From: Plecoglossus altivelis
Lineage: Eukaryota > Chordata > Actinopteri > Osmeriformes > Plecoglossidae
Direction: 5' to 3'
NCBI GenBank assembly: GCA_036571765.1
Contig: BROE01000012.1
Location: forward strand, 13,057,190 to 13,121,189
DNA length: 64,000 nucleotides
Made by a program: the position numbers and the translations under genes. The notes under the pieces were generated by a model, which was given only the letters and a program-made list of their open reading frames with translations, searched no databases and was not told the origin of the DNA. Shown here piece by piece: positions 35,704 through 44,400 of this stretch (its first letter is position 1; each line of letters opens with the position of its first letter).

Positions 35704-35810
35704 CCCGGGGGTCTCCACAGTTTCCTGCCTGGTGGTAACAGTTCTCGTTTGTTAAGGGGGACCACTCCCATGGCCGCCTGCATGATGGTAATAAACTTCT
35801 TAAACTTCAT
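18156..35810 (-). CDS. tjp2: Tight junction protein 2 (zona occludens 2)
   Basis: Exons in phase: 35810-35704, 34360-34225, 29223-29170, 27526-27402, 27041-26939, 26801-26072, 25710-25607, 25198-25045, 23792-23681, 23284-23154, 23066-22982, 22846-22696, 22461-22353, 22260-22041, 21912-21728, 21595-21500, 21154-21075, 20802-20592, 20184-20084, 19915-19694, 19426-19325, 19092-18826, 18598-18513 and 18327-18156. This long form has 1280 residues. The order is the MAGUK plan: PDZ1 (about 88-175), an Arg/Ser-rich linker with RDHS repeats, PDZ2 (about 408-490), PDZ3 (about 615-690), SH3 (705-775), an inactive guanylate-kinase-like domain (about 835-1000), a proline-rich tail and the C-terminal PDZ ligand DTEL. 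It is the cytoplasmic scaffold joining claudins and other junction proteins to ZO-1 and actin. The tail with TEL and the RDHS linker distinguish it from ZO-1. A second first exon lies at 33035-32973. Confidence 0.96.
18601..18720. repeat. GA-rich simple repeat
   Basis: GAGA/GGGA units with a G12 run; on the minus strand they form the CT tract ahead of the tjp2 acceptor at 18598. Confidence 0.7.
20334..20538. mobile_element. hAT-type foldback MITE, copy 1
   Basis: A 205-bp near-perfect inverted repeat starting CAGGGGTCTCC and ending GGAGACCCCTG, whose arms pair over roughly 80 bp. It is flanked by GGTTAGAG (20326-20333) and GGTCAGAG (20539-20546), an 8-bp target-site duplication with one mismatch, the size expected for hAT elements. 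It lies in a tjp2 intron and has no coding capacity. Confidence 0.8.
21195..21450. repeat. About 30-bp minisatellite in a tjp2 intron
   Basis: About eight units of CTCACATCTCCACTAGCACA followed by CAACCCACTC, with small length variants. It lies 40 bp upstream of the GuK exon beginning at 21154 in the minus direction. Confidence 0.85.
22009..22040. repeat. (CA)n microsatellite at a tjp2 splice donor
   Basis: The CA run starts exactly at the donor of the SH3 exon ending 22041, so the minus-strand intron begins GTGTGTGTGT. Confidence 0.85.
22500..22700 (-). repeat. tjp2: Minisatellite built from copies of a tjp2 splice donor
   Basis: The end of the PDZ3 exon and its donor, ATCATGAAG|GTACACAC in the minus sense (exon end 22696), recurs at about 22667, 22646, 22590, 22571 and 22542, separated by GT/CA runs. 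Each copy keeps the exon-like ATGAAG and the GTACA donor core. Confidence 0.8.
23860..24110. repeat. GA-rich (GGGAGA)n tract
   Basis: About 250 bp of GGGAGAGAGA units in a tjp2 intron. Confidence 0.8.
25201..25500. repeat. GA-rich (GAGAGGGATGGA)n tract
   Basis: About 300 bp of GAGA/GATGGAGA units directly upstream, in the minus sense, of the PDZ2 exon at 25198. It reads as CT on that strand and supplies the acceptor tract. Confidence 0.8.
25827..26003. mobile_element. Foldback MITE, diverged copy 2
   Basis: Shares with copy 1 the blocks CCTGG, TAGATGTTTCCC, CAACACACCTGA, TCTGTAGAAGC and, inverted, GTGTTGGAGCAGGGAAACAT. The ends are eroded, so the boundaries are approximate. Confidence 0.6.
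27112..27225 (+). mobile_element. tRNA-derived SINE fragment
   Basis: A-box-like GTGGTGGAGCACTTG, B-box-like GGTTCAAAACCCC and the tail CTTTGGATAAGTAAAGTCTG with TGCTAAAT, in order, inside a tjp2 intron. Confidence 0.6.
27255..27350 (+). mobile_element. Second, partial tRNA-derived SINE fragment
   Basis: TAGCTCAGGGGTG, then CAAGGTCACGGGTTTGAAGCC, which is the A/B-box pattern without a clear tail. It follows the previous copy after a TTA repeat. Confidence 0.4.
28151..28290. repeat. 35-bp tandem repeat, four copies
   Basis: Four units containing GAAGTGTAACATGCTGGCAG, then AGGGCGAG, in tjp2 intron DNA, with only one or two changes between copies. Confidence 0.85.
28700..29158. repeat. G-rich 15-21-bp minisatellite (GGAGGAGGATGAGGAGGCGTA)n type
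   Basis: About 450 bp of GGAGGA/GATGAGGAGG units ending about 12 bp from the tjp2 splice donor at 29170. Long open frames exist on both strands because the unit length is a multiple of three; these are not treated as genes. Confidence 0.85.
29405..29610. mobile_element. Foldback MITE, diverged copy 3
   Basis: Begins CAATGGTTCCCAGTCCTG and ends CAGGGTTTGAAAACACTG. In between lie CCCAACACACCTGGGTTAAATG and, inverted, CATTTGGGTCAGGTGTGTTGGG, the same internal blocks as copies 1 and 2. Confidence 0.6.
30020..30230. repeat. 20-bp minisatellite
   Basis: About ten units of CTCTGTACCCGTCTCCCTGC in the long tjp2 intron, followed by TGTC/CCGC-rich sequence to about 30,470. Confidence 0.85.
30720..32970. 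other. tjp2: Remainder of the long first tjp2 intron
   Basis: No coding exon is visible. It holds a short (CA)n (30715-30734), another at 31385-31400, and a SINE fragment (31755-31850). Confidence 0.4.
31755..31850 (+). mobile_element. tRNA-derived SINE fragment
   Basis: GTGTAGCTCAGCAGTAGAGCG (A-box), CAGGTTGAAATCCCC (B-box-like) and TTTGGTTAAAAGCGTCTGTT tail. Confidence 0.65.
32973..33035 (-). CDS. tjp2: Alternative first coding exon of tjp2
   Basis: A 21-codon exon starting ATGATGCCCGTC and ending TTCAAA|GTAAGT, a strong donor. It finishes in phase 0, exactly what the shared exon at 29223 requires, and would replace the first 81 residues of the long form to give a 1220-residue protein. 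The N-terminal MPV matches the start of human ZO-2 isoform A (MPVRG...). Its own promoter would lie just above 33,035. Confidence rests on phase, donor quality and this match. Confidence 0.7.
34031..34198. repeat. About 15-bp tandem repeat (GCAGCCCAGACTGAG)n
   Basis: About eleven imperfect units. The array ends 27 bp from the donor of the tjp2 second exon (34225). Confidence 0.85.
34870..35060. other. tjp2: tjp2 intron between its first two exons
   Basis: The intron 34361-35703 contains a (TG)n/G10 run near 34,916-34,942, the 36-bp array and a CA microsatellite. No additional exon is evident. Confidence 0.35.
35129..35272. repeat. Four 36-bp tandem repeats
   Basis: Four units beginning AGACCCTGTTACCCTGGGCT and continuing ACACATCCCCCACTAC differ at only two positions overall. 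Confidence 0.9.
35663..35701. repeat. (CA)n microsatellite at a tjp2 donor
   Basis: The CA run ends at CTCAC, the reverse of the donor GTGAGTG of the first tjp2 exon (exon end 35704). Confidence 0.85.
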
Positions 35811-36210
35811 CTTTAAGACTGATCCTGGTCCACTACATGCAGCTTGGTCCCACACCCTCCTCTCTCCTCTAATGCATCTCACTGGCAGCACCAGAGCACT
35901 TTGACTAAACTCCAAGGCATCTCCTCGCGCTCGGCCGTCCCTGTCACTGCTGCGCTCGCCGCGGCCCCACAGACACACACGCACTCATCTTCAGCGCGAT
36001 CCCCTTCTGCTCTGCCCACGACTACTACGGCACGGGCGCACAAGCACTGCCCACCTGGCTCCGCCCCCTCCGAAGGATGGCCATTTGGTTTCCCCGAAGA
36101 GACAGGAGGAAAAGAAGGAGGAAAAAAAGGGAAACGACATCCACGTTGCGGTGGGCAGAGCCGCCAGGGGGAGGAGGTGGAGGAGGAGGGGGTGGTCGCT
36201 GTTATGTAAC
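35811..36210 (-). promoter_or_regulatory. tjp2: tjp2 5' UTR and putative promoter for the long N-terminus
   Basis: CpG-rich sequence upstream of the ATG at 35810, including GCGCTCGGCCG-type blocks near 35,925-35,965 and a GA/GGA-rich edge near 36,105-36,200. The frame stays open for some distance upstream, so a longer N-terminus cannot be ruled out. Confidence 0.35.
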
Positions 36211-37204
36211 CCTGGGAGATCTCTGAACATTACACTAATGAAAACCCTGTTTCTGGTGCTGCTGCTGGCAGGATAATTGTGGTACTAAGTCCCGACAGAT
36301 CATGCATGGCTCCCTGCCCACCCTCTCATAATCCCCCTGCAGGGTTAGTATTCCTACCCATTAACACCCAGGTCCTCCCATCCACTACTCACACGCCTCC
36401 AATGTCCCCTTCGCTACCATCCACATGCCCTCCTAGCATATCGCTAACTAACTAATGTTCCTACTATTAAATAAACACACACTGACAGACACGTCAACAC
36501 ACCCACACAGACACACACACACATGCTTGAGGGTTGTGTCTTGTGTTTTGCGTCACCAGCTGACAGCACGCGACAGTGTCCCGTGATAAACACACAAACA
36601 CACAACTCCCAGCCGGGCTGCCAGCCAATCACAGCTCCCGCTGGGATTTATATTCCAGCGGTTTGAGCGTCTGGATTACTGAGCTGGACTAGCCTTGGGA
36701 AGGGCAGACCTCACTGCCAAAGAGCAGGGCACTGAAATCCCTAAGAGCTCCAAGGACCAACAAAAAAAACACACAAAAAAACCAGAGCGAGTCTATAAAT
36801 AAACCACCGCTGTTTGGTTGTTAGATAACGGGGGGGGGGGGGTGCGCGGAGATGTTCAACAGCGCTGCCCTGAACACGGAGAAAGTCTGTGGGGCATGAG
36901 CAGGGTTGGACAGCACAGGGCGGTGCCCTCGCATGGCCTCTCCTCTGATCTGGTTAGCCACTGTACAGTCACATCTTAACCCTACACAGTTATTACGCCC
37001 AGCAGATTAGCATGGGAGGCCTGGACCTATATGATCAGATATTGTATGGGAGCCTCAGATAAATCCATTCAGGAGATGCATAGGAAATGCAGAGGCTGCC
37101 ATCCATGTCTGGGGAAAGGGGAGGTTGGTACACTACCACTACGGCTACGGTAATCCGGTAGCCTCTCTCACTCTTTGGAAGAGTTCAGCAGCTGGAGCCC
37201 TGTC

Positions 37205-37412
37205 ACAGTACACAGCCACACACACACAGTTACACACGCACGGGGCTATACACAGCCACACACAGAACTACACACAGCCACACACACACAGTTACACACA
37301 CAGACAGGGCTATATACAGCCACACACAGAACTACACACAGCCACACACACGCACACAGCCACACACACACAGCTATACACAGCCACACACAGAGCTACA
37401 CACAGCCACACA
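37205..37412. repeat. CA-rich minisatellite
   Basis: Repeats of ACACAGCCACACACAGAACT and related units, about 200 bp. Confidence 0.8.
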
Positions 37413-38411
37413 TAGTTCCCAAATATCAGAATATGTCTTGTACATACTGTAATCGCTGACTATCACATCAAACCGGTAAACCAGTGGTAAACCCATCAGG
37501 ACATTCAGAACCACCACAGAGGGGGAAGAAAAGATTATTTTGTTTACTCCAAATACCATTCATCATATCAGAGCCTTTCCCTATTACACATCTTAAACCT
37601 GGGATGGAAGAAACTGCACTGCAATATTTTGTGGAGGGATCAAAACCTAATCCTTAATACAGGCTCTAAGAGGGAGGGGGGTGAGTGATGTTTCCAATTC
37701 TGTTCTTTGCTAATAAAAAATTAAACCAAAATCTATATTTATGTCAAATCGGTGCGAGGAACTCTGAGACGGGAAGGCGCACAAACAAAGGCGTCGTCTG
37801 AATAGAACATCACCTCCGAGTGCATTTCTGTGTAGCTCGAGCTCTTAAGGAGCCCTAATGGGAAAGCTGGATTGGGGCGGGTAAGAGAGGTTATCCCTTG
37901 TTTGGTTGTCTTTAATGCCTTTACATAAGCAGAGTGATGCCCTAGCCCTACACGTGTTGCATTATCATAGCATTACTACGCTGCCAACCACATTACGCAA
38001 TGCCATAAATTTGTCATTAACGTGTTAAGACAGATGGAGCGACTCATGTCACCGCGTGCGATGCTGATTAAGTTGTTATCGTGTGTTCATGAATGAGGGG
38101 CCGTTTAGGATGTGATTCAGACTGTTCTTACGCAAACACATACACGTTCGCATATGAAACGTCTACACACATTCACACTAGTGAAAACTCACATACAAAT
38201 GCGTGAAATGCTCACACTGACATTTAGGAAACGCATTCACGTCCACGTGAAAAAAAAGATCACGCGCACATTCATACTGCTAAAAACTGCCACCCACATG
38301 TGAAATGGTCGTATCAACGTACGTGAGACGCATTCACATGTGAAATTCATACTATTAAACCTTGACCTACATCTAAAATGCTTGCACAGACGCATGTGAA
38401 ACCCATTCACA

Positions 38412-38415
<4 letters not shown>

Positions 38416-38462
<47 letters not shown>
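38416..38462. repeat. (TG)n microsatellite
   Basis: About 23 TG units inside the foldback element. Confidence 0.9.
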
Positions 38463-38464
<2 letters not shown>

Positions 38465-38574
38465 GGAGAAGAGAAATGAGGAGAGAACAGAGATACCTAG
38501 GCTACAGTATAGTAGAGTCCTCATCAGCTATGCATTCTTTTTTCAACCTTTCAAAACTTCCCCCCCACTAACGT

Positions 38575-38700
38575 AAAGTGAAAGGAGAGGGGAGCAGAGG
38601 AGAGGGGAGCAGGGGAGAGGGGAGCAGAGGAGAAGGGAGGAGAGGAGGGGGGAGCAGAGGAGAGGGGAGCAGAGGAGAAGGGAGGAGAGGAGGGGAGAGA
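38575..38700. repeat. GGAGAGGGGAGCAGA tandem repeat
   Basis: Several 15-20-bp units in the core of the foldback element. Confidence 0.8.
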
Positions 38701-39670
38701 ACCGATAGGCCTAAAGCAGAGTTCATGCTCTCTTTAGGCTAGAGACGTAGTCCTCATCAAGTACACATCGATCATGCAAGAGGTTGTGTTAAAAATGTCA
38801 CAACCCCCCCCCCCCCAAAAAAAGTTTTTTTATCAACCAAAAAATTTTAACCTCTCGAAACTTCTTTAAAACAACTCCTTACTCATTCTCATTCACTCGA
38901 TGTGTGTGAATGTTTCACATGCGTTTCATGTATGTCGATGCCAGCATTTCACATACGCGTATGTGAGTTTTCAGTAGTATAAATGTGTAAACGTTTCATA
39001 TGTGCTTGCTAAGACGGTCTGAATCATTTCCTAAACCGCCCCTACATTCATTCACATACCTCACGCATGTAACTGCAGTACCACACATCCGTTCAGACCC
39101 CGATAAAGACTTGTCCATACAAAGCCTGCCTTGCCCACTGAAAACTAACCTTAGCGACGCAGAGCAACGACGCCACACGACTGTGGCCCTCAGGGTACAA
39201 CCTCCACTTGCATGTGTATTTTCCACTGAGGCCTACGCGATTTGACCTGTCACACTCAAGGAGACACTCAGCAATCGCTAAACAAATGGAGCAGAGTTTG
39301 CTAACGATGATACCGAAACACTTTAATCGTGCCCTGCGTGGTTGCTAACAGAAAGCGACCGGTAACTCGGGTTTAGACAAGACGGAATCCTTGATACTGT
39401 GAACCAACTTGGTTGATGAAACGAGAGCAACAGTGGACGTTCTCTGAACCGAGTCACGTATTCGCCGTAGACTTACAGAAAACGTCAAAACACACAGGCC
39501 TTTCTATGGTAATTGAAACCTCACAGTTATTTACAGGAAATAACCATTTTAAGACCATTTTAAAAAGTTCGACTGAAACCAAACAGTGAACGCGAGCAGT
39601 CGATTACCATAAAAGGCATTGAGTGACTAACTCAAAAAAAAGTGAATTTCTCAGGAAAGCGAGACACTTA

Positions 39671-39900
39671 CCGCGAGGAAGGTCGAAGTATACGGTAAGT
39701 TATTCGCGCCTAAAAAGTAGGCTGTCTGAAAAATATCCTTTAATCCGAATTTTCAATAATTCCACAGCCGAGATAGTTGTAAACACAAGTGCAGTTTTTC
39801 CACCAAGGTGCCGTATTTCCTGGTTGTAGCAGGTAAAGGCGGGGTTTGGGAAAATGCAGGTGAGTCGTGCCTACTGCACGTCACGTGACCTCGAAGGGAG
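39671..39900 (-). promoter_or_regulatory. Candidate distal non-coding exon or promoter for tjp2
   Basis: On the minus strand CCTCGCG|GTAAGTGTC near 39,671 is a strong donor, and about 220 bp upstream is a TCACGTGA E-box (USF/MITF-type) in a CpG-containing stretch. It could be an upstream 5' exon of tjp2, about 3.9 kb from its first coding exon. On the plus strand GCAG|GTGAGTCG near 39,859 is also donor-like, so direction is uncertain. Confidence 0.25.
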
Positions 39901-40574
39901 GAAAAGGTCAGTTTCGAACAACATTTGCGTGATCAGTAGTTCACGTGGTAGAAATAGAAATTCAGTTCTCGTTAGGTGGTTTAGGCACATGCAGGTGTGG
40001 TCAAGAATATGTTTTGAAATCTGATTTTAGTGGGGTGTTTTGGTTGGTCAGTTCGCAGAAATGTGTGAATCCGTTGTTTATTTGTTCCGGCTGTACAAGT
40101 TTCTTTAATCATAATTTGAATAATCGACCTGTTTGACCGGTTCAAAGACCGGCGAGACCCTCAGACGTGTCTGATTTAAACACCAGCCCAAGTACAGTTG
40201 GCCTACAAAGCACATCCAACTAAATGTAGCTAGTGTTGGTGGTATGCCTATGATAATTCCCTGACTTCATACCGCCATCACAGCGTTACTTATTTTGGCT
40301 ACTAGCTTCTTTCATAAAATAAAGTTAATGTACAGCAACTAAATTAAATGTAAACTAAGTTACATAAACGGGATGTTTTCGTTTATTGACTTGCTATTTA
40401 AAGATATTCCACTGTCTCGTTTCTCTCTGTCTGTGATCTATGTCTCTCTCTCTTACAAACACACACATATCCTTCGGGAAAATAAGAACTTCAAAAAATC
40501 TTACTACAGTGCCCCCCCTAGTGGTTAATTGTAAACACAACAATGCTCAACTACCATCATTATACCTTGGTTTG

Positions 40575-41401
40575 AAATGATGACATTACTGGATTTATTT
40601 ATTTTATTCAACACATACAATTAAATTATTTTAAATACAACATTTAAATACAATTTACATAAGGGGCTATATGTATTTTTATAAGTAATTTAACTAAATC
40701 AAATTACAAGGCAAATGGTGATTACACAAGTTAACGGACATGGCATGATGCAATTGCAATATTTTGTGCAACAAACCTTTGCAATCTCGAACCAATTAAT
40801 TGCATCCTTTTCCAACTAAAAAGCTTGAACTTTTAAATAAGACACTCCTTCCTTTTAGCCAGTAAAAATCGTCATCATTTAAATCTTTCTGAGAAAGCTA
40901 CTAATATAGTGAAATCCCACTGCGAGAAAAATGACAGAATTTGAAGTTTGAATTAAATCCACAACTTCATAATGATCAATACAAACTTTACTGAAGGAAA
41001 AAAGAAATGTATCTAAAAAAGGGAAATATATGAATCTAAAAAAAGTAATGTAAACAAAAATAGACCTTTTTTATATGTTTTGTACTTCATGAAATGAAAT
41101 GCATCGATTTGATTTTTCAGGGATCCAGCCCTCTGAGATTGGGTGTCATTTAATCACAAAAATCAACAACGTGCAGTTTCTTAACTATGAAGAGAGTTTC
41201 GCTCTCTGAAAAAGAGTGATTGCAACAAATAAACCTGAGGACTGTCCCTATGTGAAGATTAGCAGCAAAGTGGACGCTAGCACACGGATGCTTCCTTATA
41301 GAAGCATCCGGCATTGCCATTGTTTCAATAATGACGTTTCTTGTGCAGTTCAAGGTCATTTCCAGGCTCCAGTAGAGGTGGGACAGATGCCATGTCATTC
41401 C
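40575..41401 (-). other. pip5k1b: pip5k1b 3' UTR
   Basis: A-T-rich sequence between the TGA at 41404-41402 and three overlapping minus-strand AATAAA signals at 40594-40608. It contains a perfect 10-bp-stem hairpin at 41285-41310. Confidence 0.55.
40594..40608 (-). terminator. pip5k1b: Clustered poly(A) signals of pip5k1b
   Basis: Three AATAAA hexamers on the minus strand (40594-40599, 40598-40603 and 40603-40608), about 800 bp after the stop codon. Confidence 0.6.
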
Positions 41402-44400
41402 TCACTGTAACACAAGACACACAGAGGTCACTGTGATGTCACAGTTGATGATGGTGTCACAATGAAGCTTCAATCCCAAACTCAACTTGTTTATGGGGCA
41501 CCATGACAACATATTTGTTGCAAAACTATGACTAAGAAGTAACAAAATGGTGTCTGAAATCAGTTGTTTCATTCGTGTTACCTTACTTTGCCCTAGACAG
41601 TGATGTAACAGTATGGGAGCATAGACATTGGAAGCAAGCGGACGGATTGAGACACATCTTAAGAAACAAAAATTGACATTCTACAGACGGTGATGTCACA
41701 GAGGAGAACTGTTAGTGATGATGTTTCAGGGGAATTTTCACAAATCTGTGCTGTTGAACGCAGCAATGTCTGAGAGAAATCCAAATGACAACTCAAGAGA
41801 TGTTTTTAAATACTTGATACTACCTAAATGTATTAAAAGAGTTGGCATGTAAGCCTGGGCGGAGAACCCAAGTCAAAAGCAGGGCTAAAAGAACCAGTTT
41901 CTCAGATCCATGACTCAATCAACTAAAGTACAAAAATATATTTAGCTATGAGGTAACTATGTAGACAAAGGGCCCTTATTCGCAACAGATATAACACATG
42001 CAACTCCACCTCTACCTGCATTATTCCACCACACCTGCATTATTCTTCTACCTGAATTATGTTTCATATATGTTATATGTTTGCACTTCCCTGCCACAGT
42101 AAATTCTGTGCTTGTATATCTTGCATTGCGAATAAACCGATTCTGATTCCACGAATCACAATGGTTCATGCTTCACAATCAATCTGACAAGGGGGTCTGG
42201 GCAGTATGGACCACCTACCGTCTGTCCATACTGTTGAGAGATACCCACCAGGTAGACGTCTAGGACAGAGTCTGGGGTGCTCCCCAGGCTGGGGGGGGCG
42301 GGGTCAGTGTCATCCAGGGCCACGGTGGCGCTGGAGGCCCTGCGGTCGTCACTGACGGAGAACACAAGAAGGTTGCGTTGAAAACAGGACATAAGGAGCA
42401 GAATCTTAAACAGGAGATGCGTATGCTGTATGTGTGGCTTGGTGGTTAGAGCGTCTGACAGATGATCAAGATGCAGCAGGTTTAAACCCCCCCCCCCCAC
42501 ACACACACACCTGTTTGTCAGTTTGGATTAAAGCGTCAGGGCAGTCGGAAGGCTGTATGGGGGGTACAGGAAGGCTGTGGGGAGTTTGTAGAGGGTTTTG
42601 GAGGGCTGTGTGGGTGTATAGGAGGACTGTTGGGGGGTTGTAGGAGAGCTGTGTGGGGTATAGGGGGCTGTGTATGTACAGGAGTGCTGTGTGGGTGTAT
42701 AGGAGGACTGTTGGGGGGTTGTAGGAGAGCTGTGTGGGGTATAGGGGGGCTGTGTATGTACAGGAGGGCTGTGTGAGAATATGACTATAGGAGGGCTGTG
42801 TGGGTATAGGAGGGCTGTGTGGGTATAGGAGGGCTGTGTGGGTATAGGACTATAAGAGGGCTGTGTGGGGGATGTGTACCTGTTATCAGGGTCCTCCAGC
42901 AGGTCCTCCTTGCTGGAGTGAATTGTGCAGAAGGACACAGCCTGGCTCAATCCTTTAGGAGACGGAACCAGGTCTGGCTGATTAGAGCCACTCAAATCTA
43001 GTGAACGGACCAGAGAGAGGAGCAGAATGAGCGTAGGAAGTTAAAAAAAAACCAAGGGGAGGTTTGCCGTGAAGTCACGAAGAAGGGCAGGATGTAACTG
43101 TGCAGCAGCGTGAGCGTACATGGTCTGTCCAGACTCTCCATGCTCTGGGTCTTCTTCTCCTCCGTGTGCTCCTCCTTCAGCGTGGACAGGACCTCCTGGG
43201 AGGCGGAGCGCAACGGATGGAGGGAATTTCTCTTCCTCTTCGAGGAAGCTCCTCTCAGAGCTGACGGGGAACCAGAACCCGGCAGGAAGATGATGAGCGG
43301 GAGGGGAAATGAGAGAGGGAAAGAGAAGGCAGAAAAGTGAATGGTTGAACATTGTAGCTAGTTGTTACTCTCAATAGTTTATACCACGAGTAACTACCAG
43401 AGTGAATGAGAGAGAAACAAACACGATAGTATGAGCAGTGGCAGGAGGGTTTATTTGAACTCACGATGGAGTTTCTTGAACACAGTGGTTCCCATGAAAT
43501 TCAGGAATCTGTCTGCGTAGAAATTGGGCCTATGGACTGACACGGTGTCCTGAAATGACAAGAAAGCGCAGATTTATTTAAAAAGGTGAAATGTGTTTGT
43601 GGTAAACACGTACACATGCAATGACCCAGAGCTTGGGAACATACCCCGTCATGTACGAGAGCTTTCCAGGAGTGCTCCACCTTCTTGATGAACCTGAAGA
43701 AACAGGAAAACACGTTTTTGGATTCTGCCACCACATCACTACCTGATCTGCCTAAATTAGTCAGAACTTTACATGTATAATGCTAGTTTCTGTAGTTTTG
43801 AAGGTCAAAAATAATCTCCGTAATGAATCACCCATCTTTGACAGGATGAATATAGCTCAGTGGGCCAGCACAGACTGCAGATATACAATATGCAGGTTTG
43901 AATTCCCCCCTTTAAATCACTTTGGAGGAAAGGGTCGACCGAATGAATGCATTTGTTTTTCAAAAAGCCAACTGTCATTCAAGCTCTTACCTGTAGGACT
44001 GCAGGATATCAATGATGCCTAGGAAGATAAGGAGCTTCTCATCCTTGTGCTTAGCAGGAATTCCACCCATTCTGGAAAGACAAGAACATACTCATTTCAC
44101 TGACATGTAATAGTGTACCGCTGTGTATGTATGGGTGTACAACGGCTATGTGTGTGTGTGTGACTTTGCTTTGCGTGTCTGCCTGCTGTGAGCATGTGCG
44201 TGTGTGTTCTCCTACGTGTCATCGTCTGCCACAGGTTCCGGTGCCTTGGCGTTCCCCTGGATGGACTCCAGGGCTGTGGAGTACAAGACTCTCTGTCCTC
44301 CCAGACGCTTGCTGTCCCTCCGGCTGCCTCTATCGCGGATCTTCTTGTCCAGAACGTGCACCCCCAGAAGAAGACTGTAGTCCATGATCTTGAAGCTCTC

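Larger units (their letters stand above)
38096..39043. mobile_element. Large foldback element with long inverted arms
   Basis: The left arm begins AGGGGCCGTTTAGGATGTGA, then TTCAGAC. The right arm, reverse-complemented, begins AGGGGCGGTTTAGGAAATGA, then TTCAGAC. The arms carry degenerate TTCACATGTGAAAC and CATATGAAACG words in mirrored order, and a (TG)n plus GGAGAGGGGAGCAGA repeats fill the centre. No transposase frame is visible. It is a MITE or foldback-type element; the exact ends are approximate because similarity extends a little outward. Confidence 0.6.
36210..40590. other. Intergenic region between tjp2 and the pip5k1b 3' end
   Basis: No exon with convincing coding content was seen. 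It contains CA-rich DNA (37,205-37,410), a large foldback element (about 38,096-39,043) and a CpG-containing stretch near 39,640-39,900 that may be a distal start region. Confidence 0.4.

Noticed and set aside
42528..42879. Extension of pip5k1b reading through the minisatellite
   Set aside because: The frame is open only because of the repeat; the GT donor at 42,879 and the in-phase exon at 42,351 give the conserved C-terminus.
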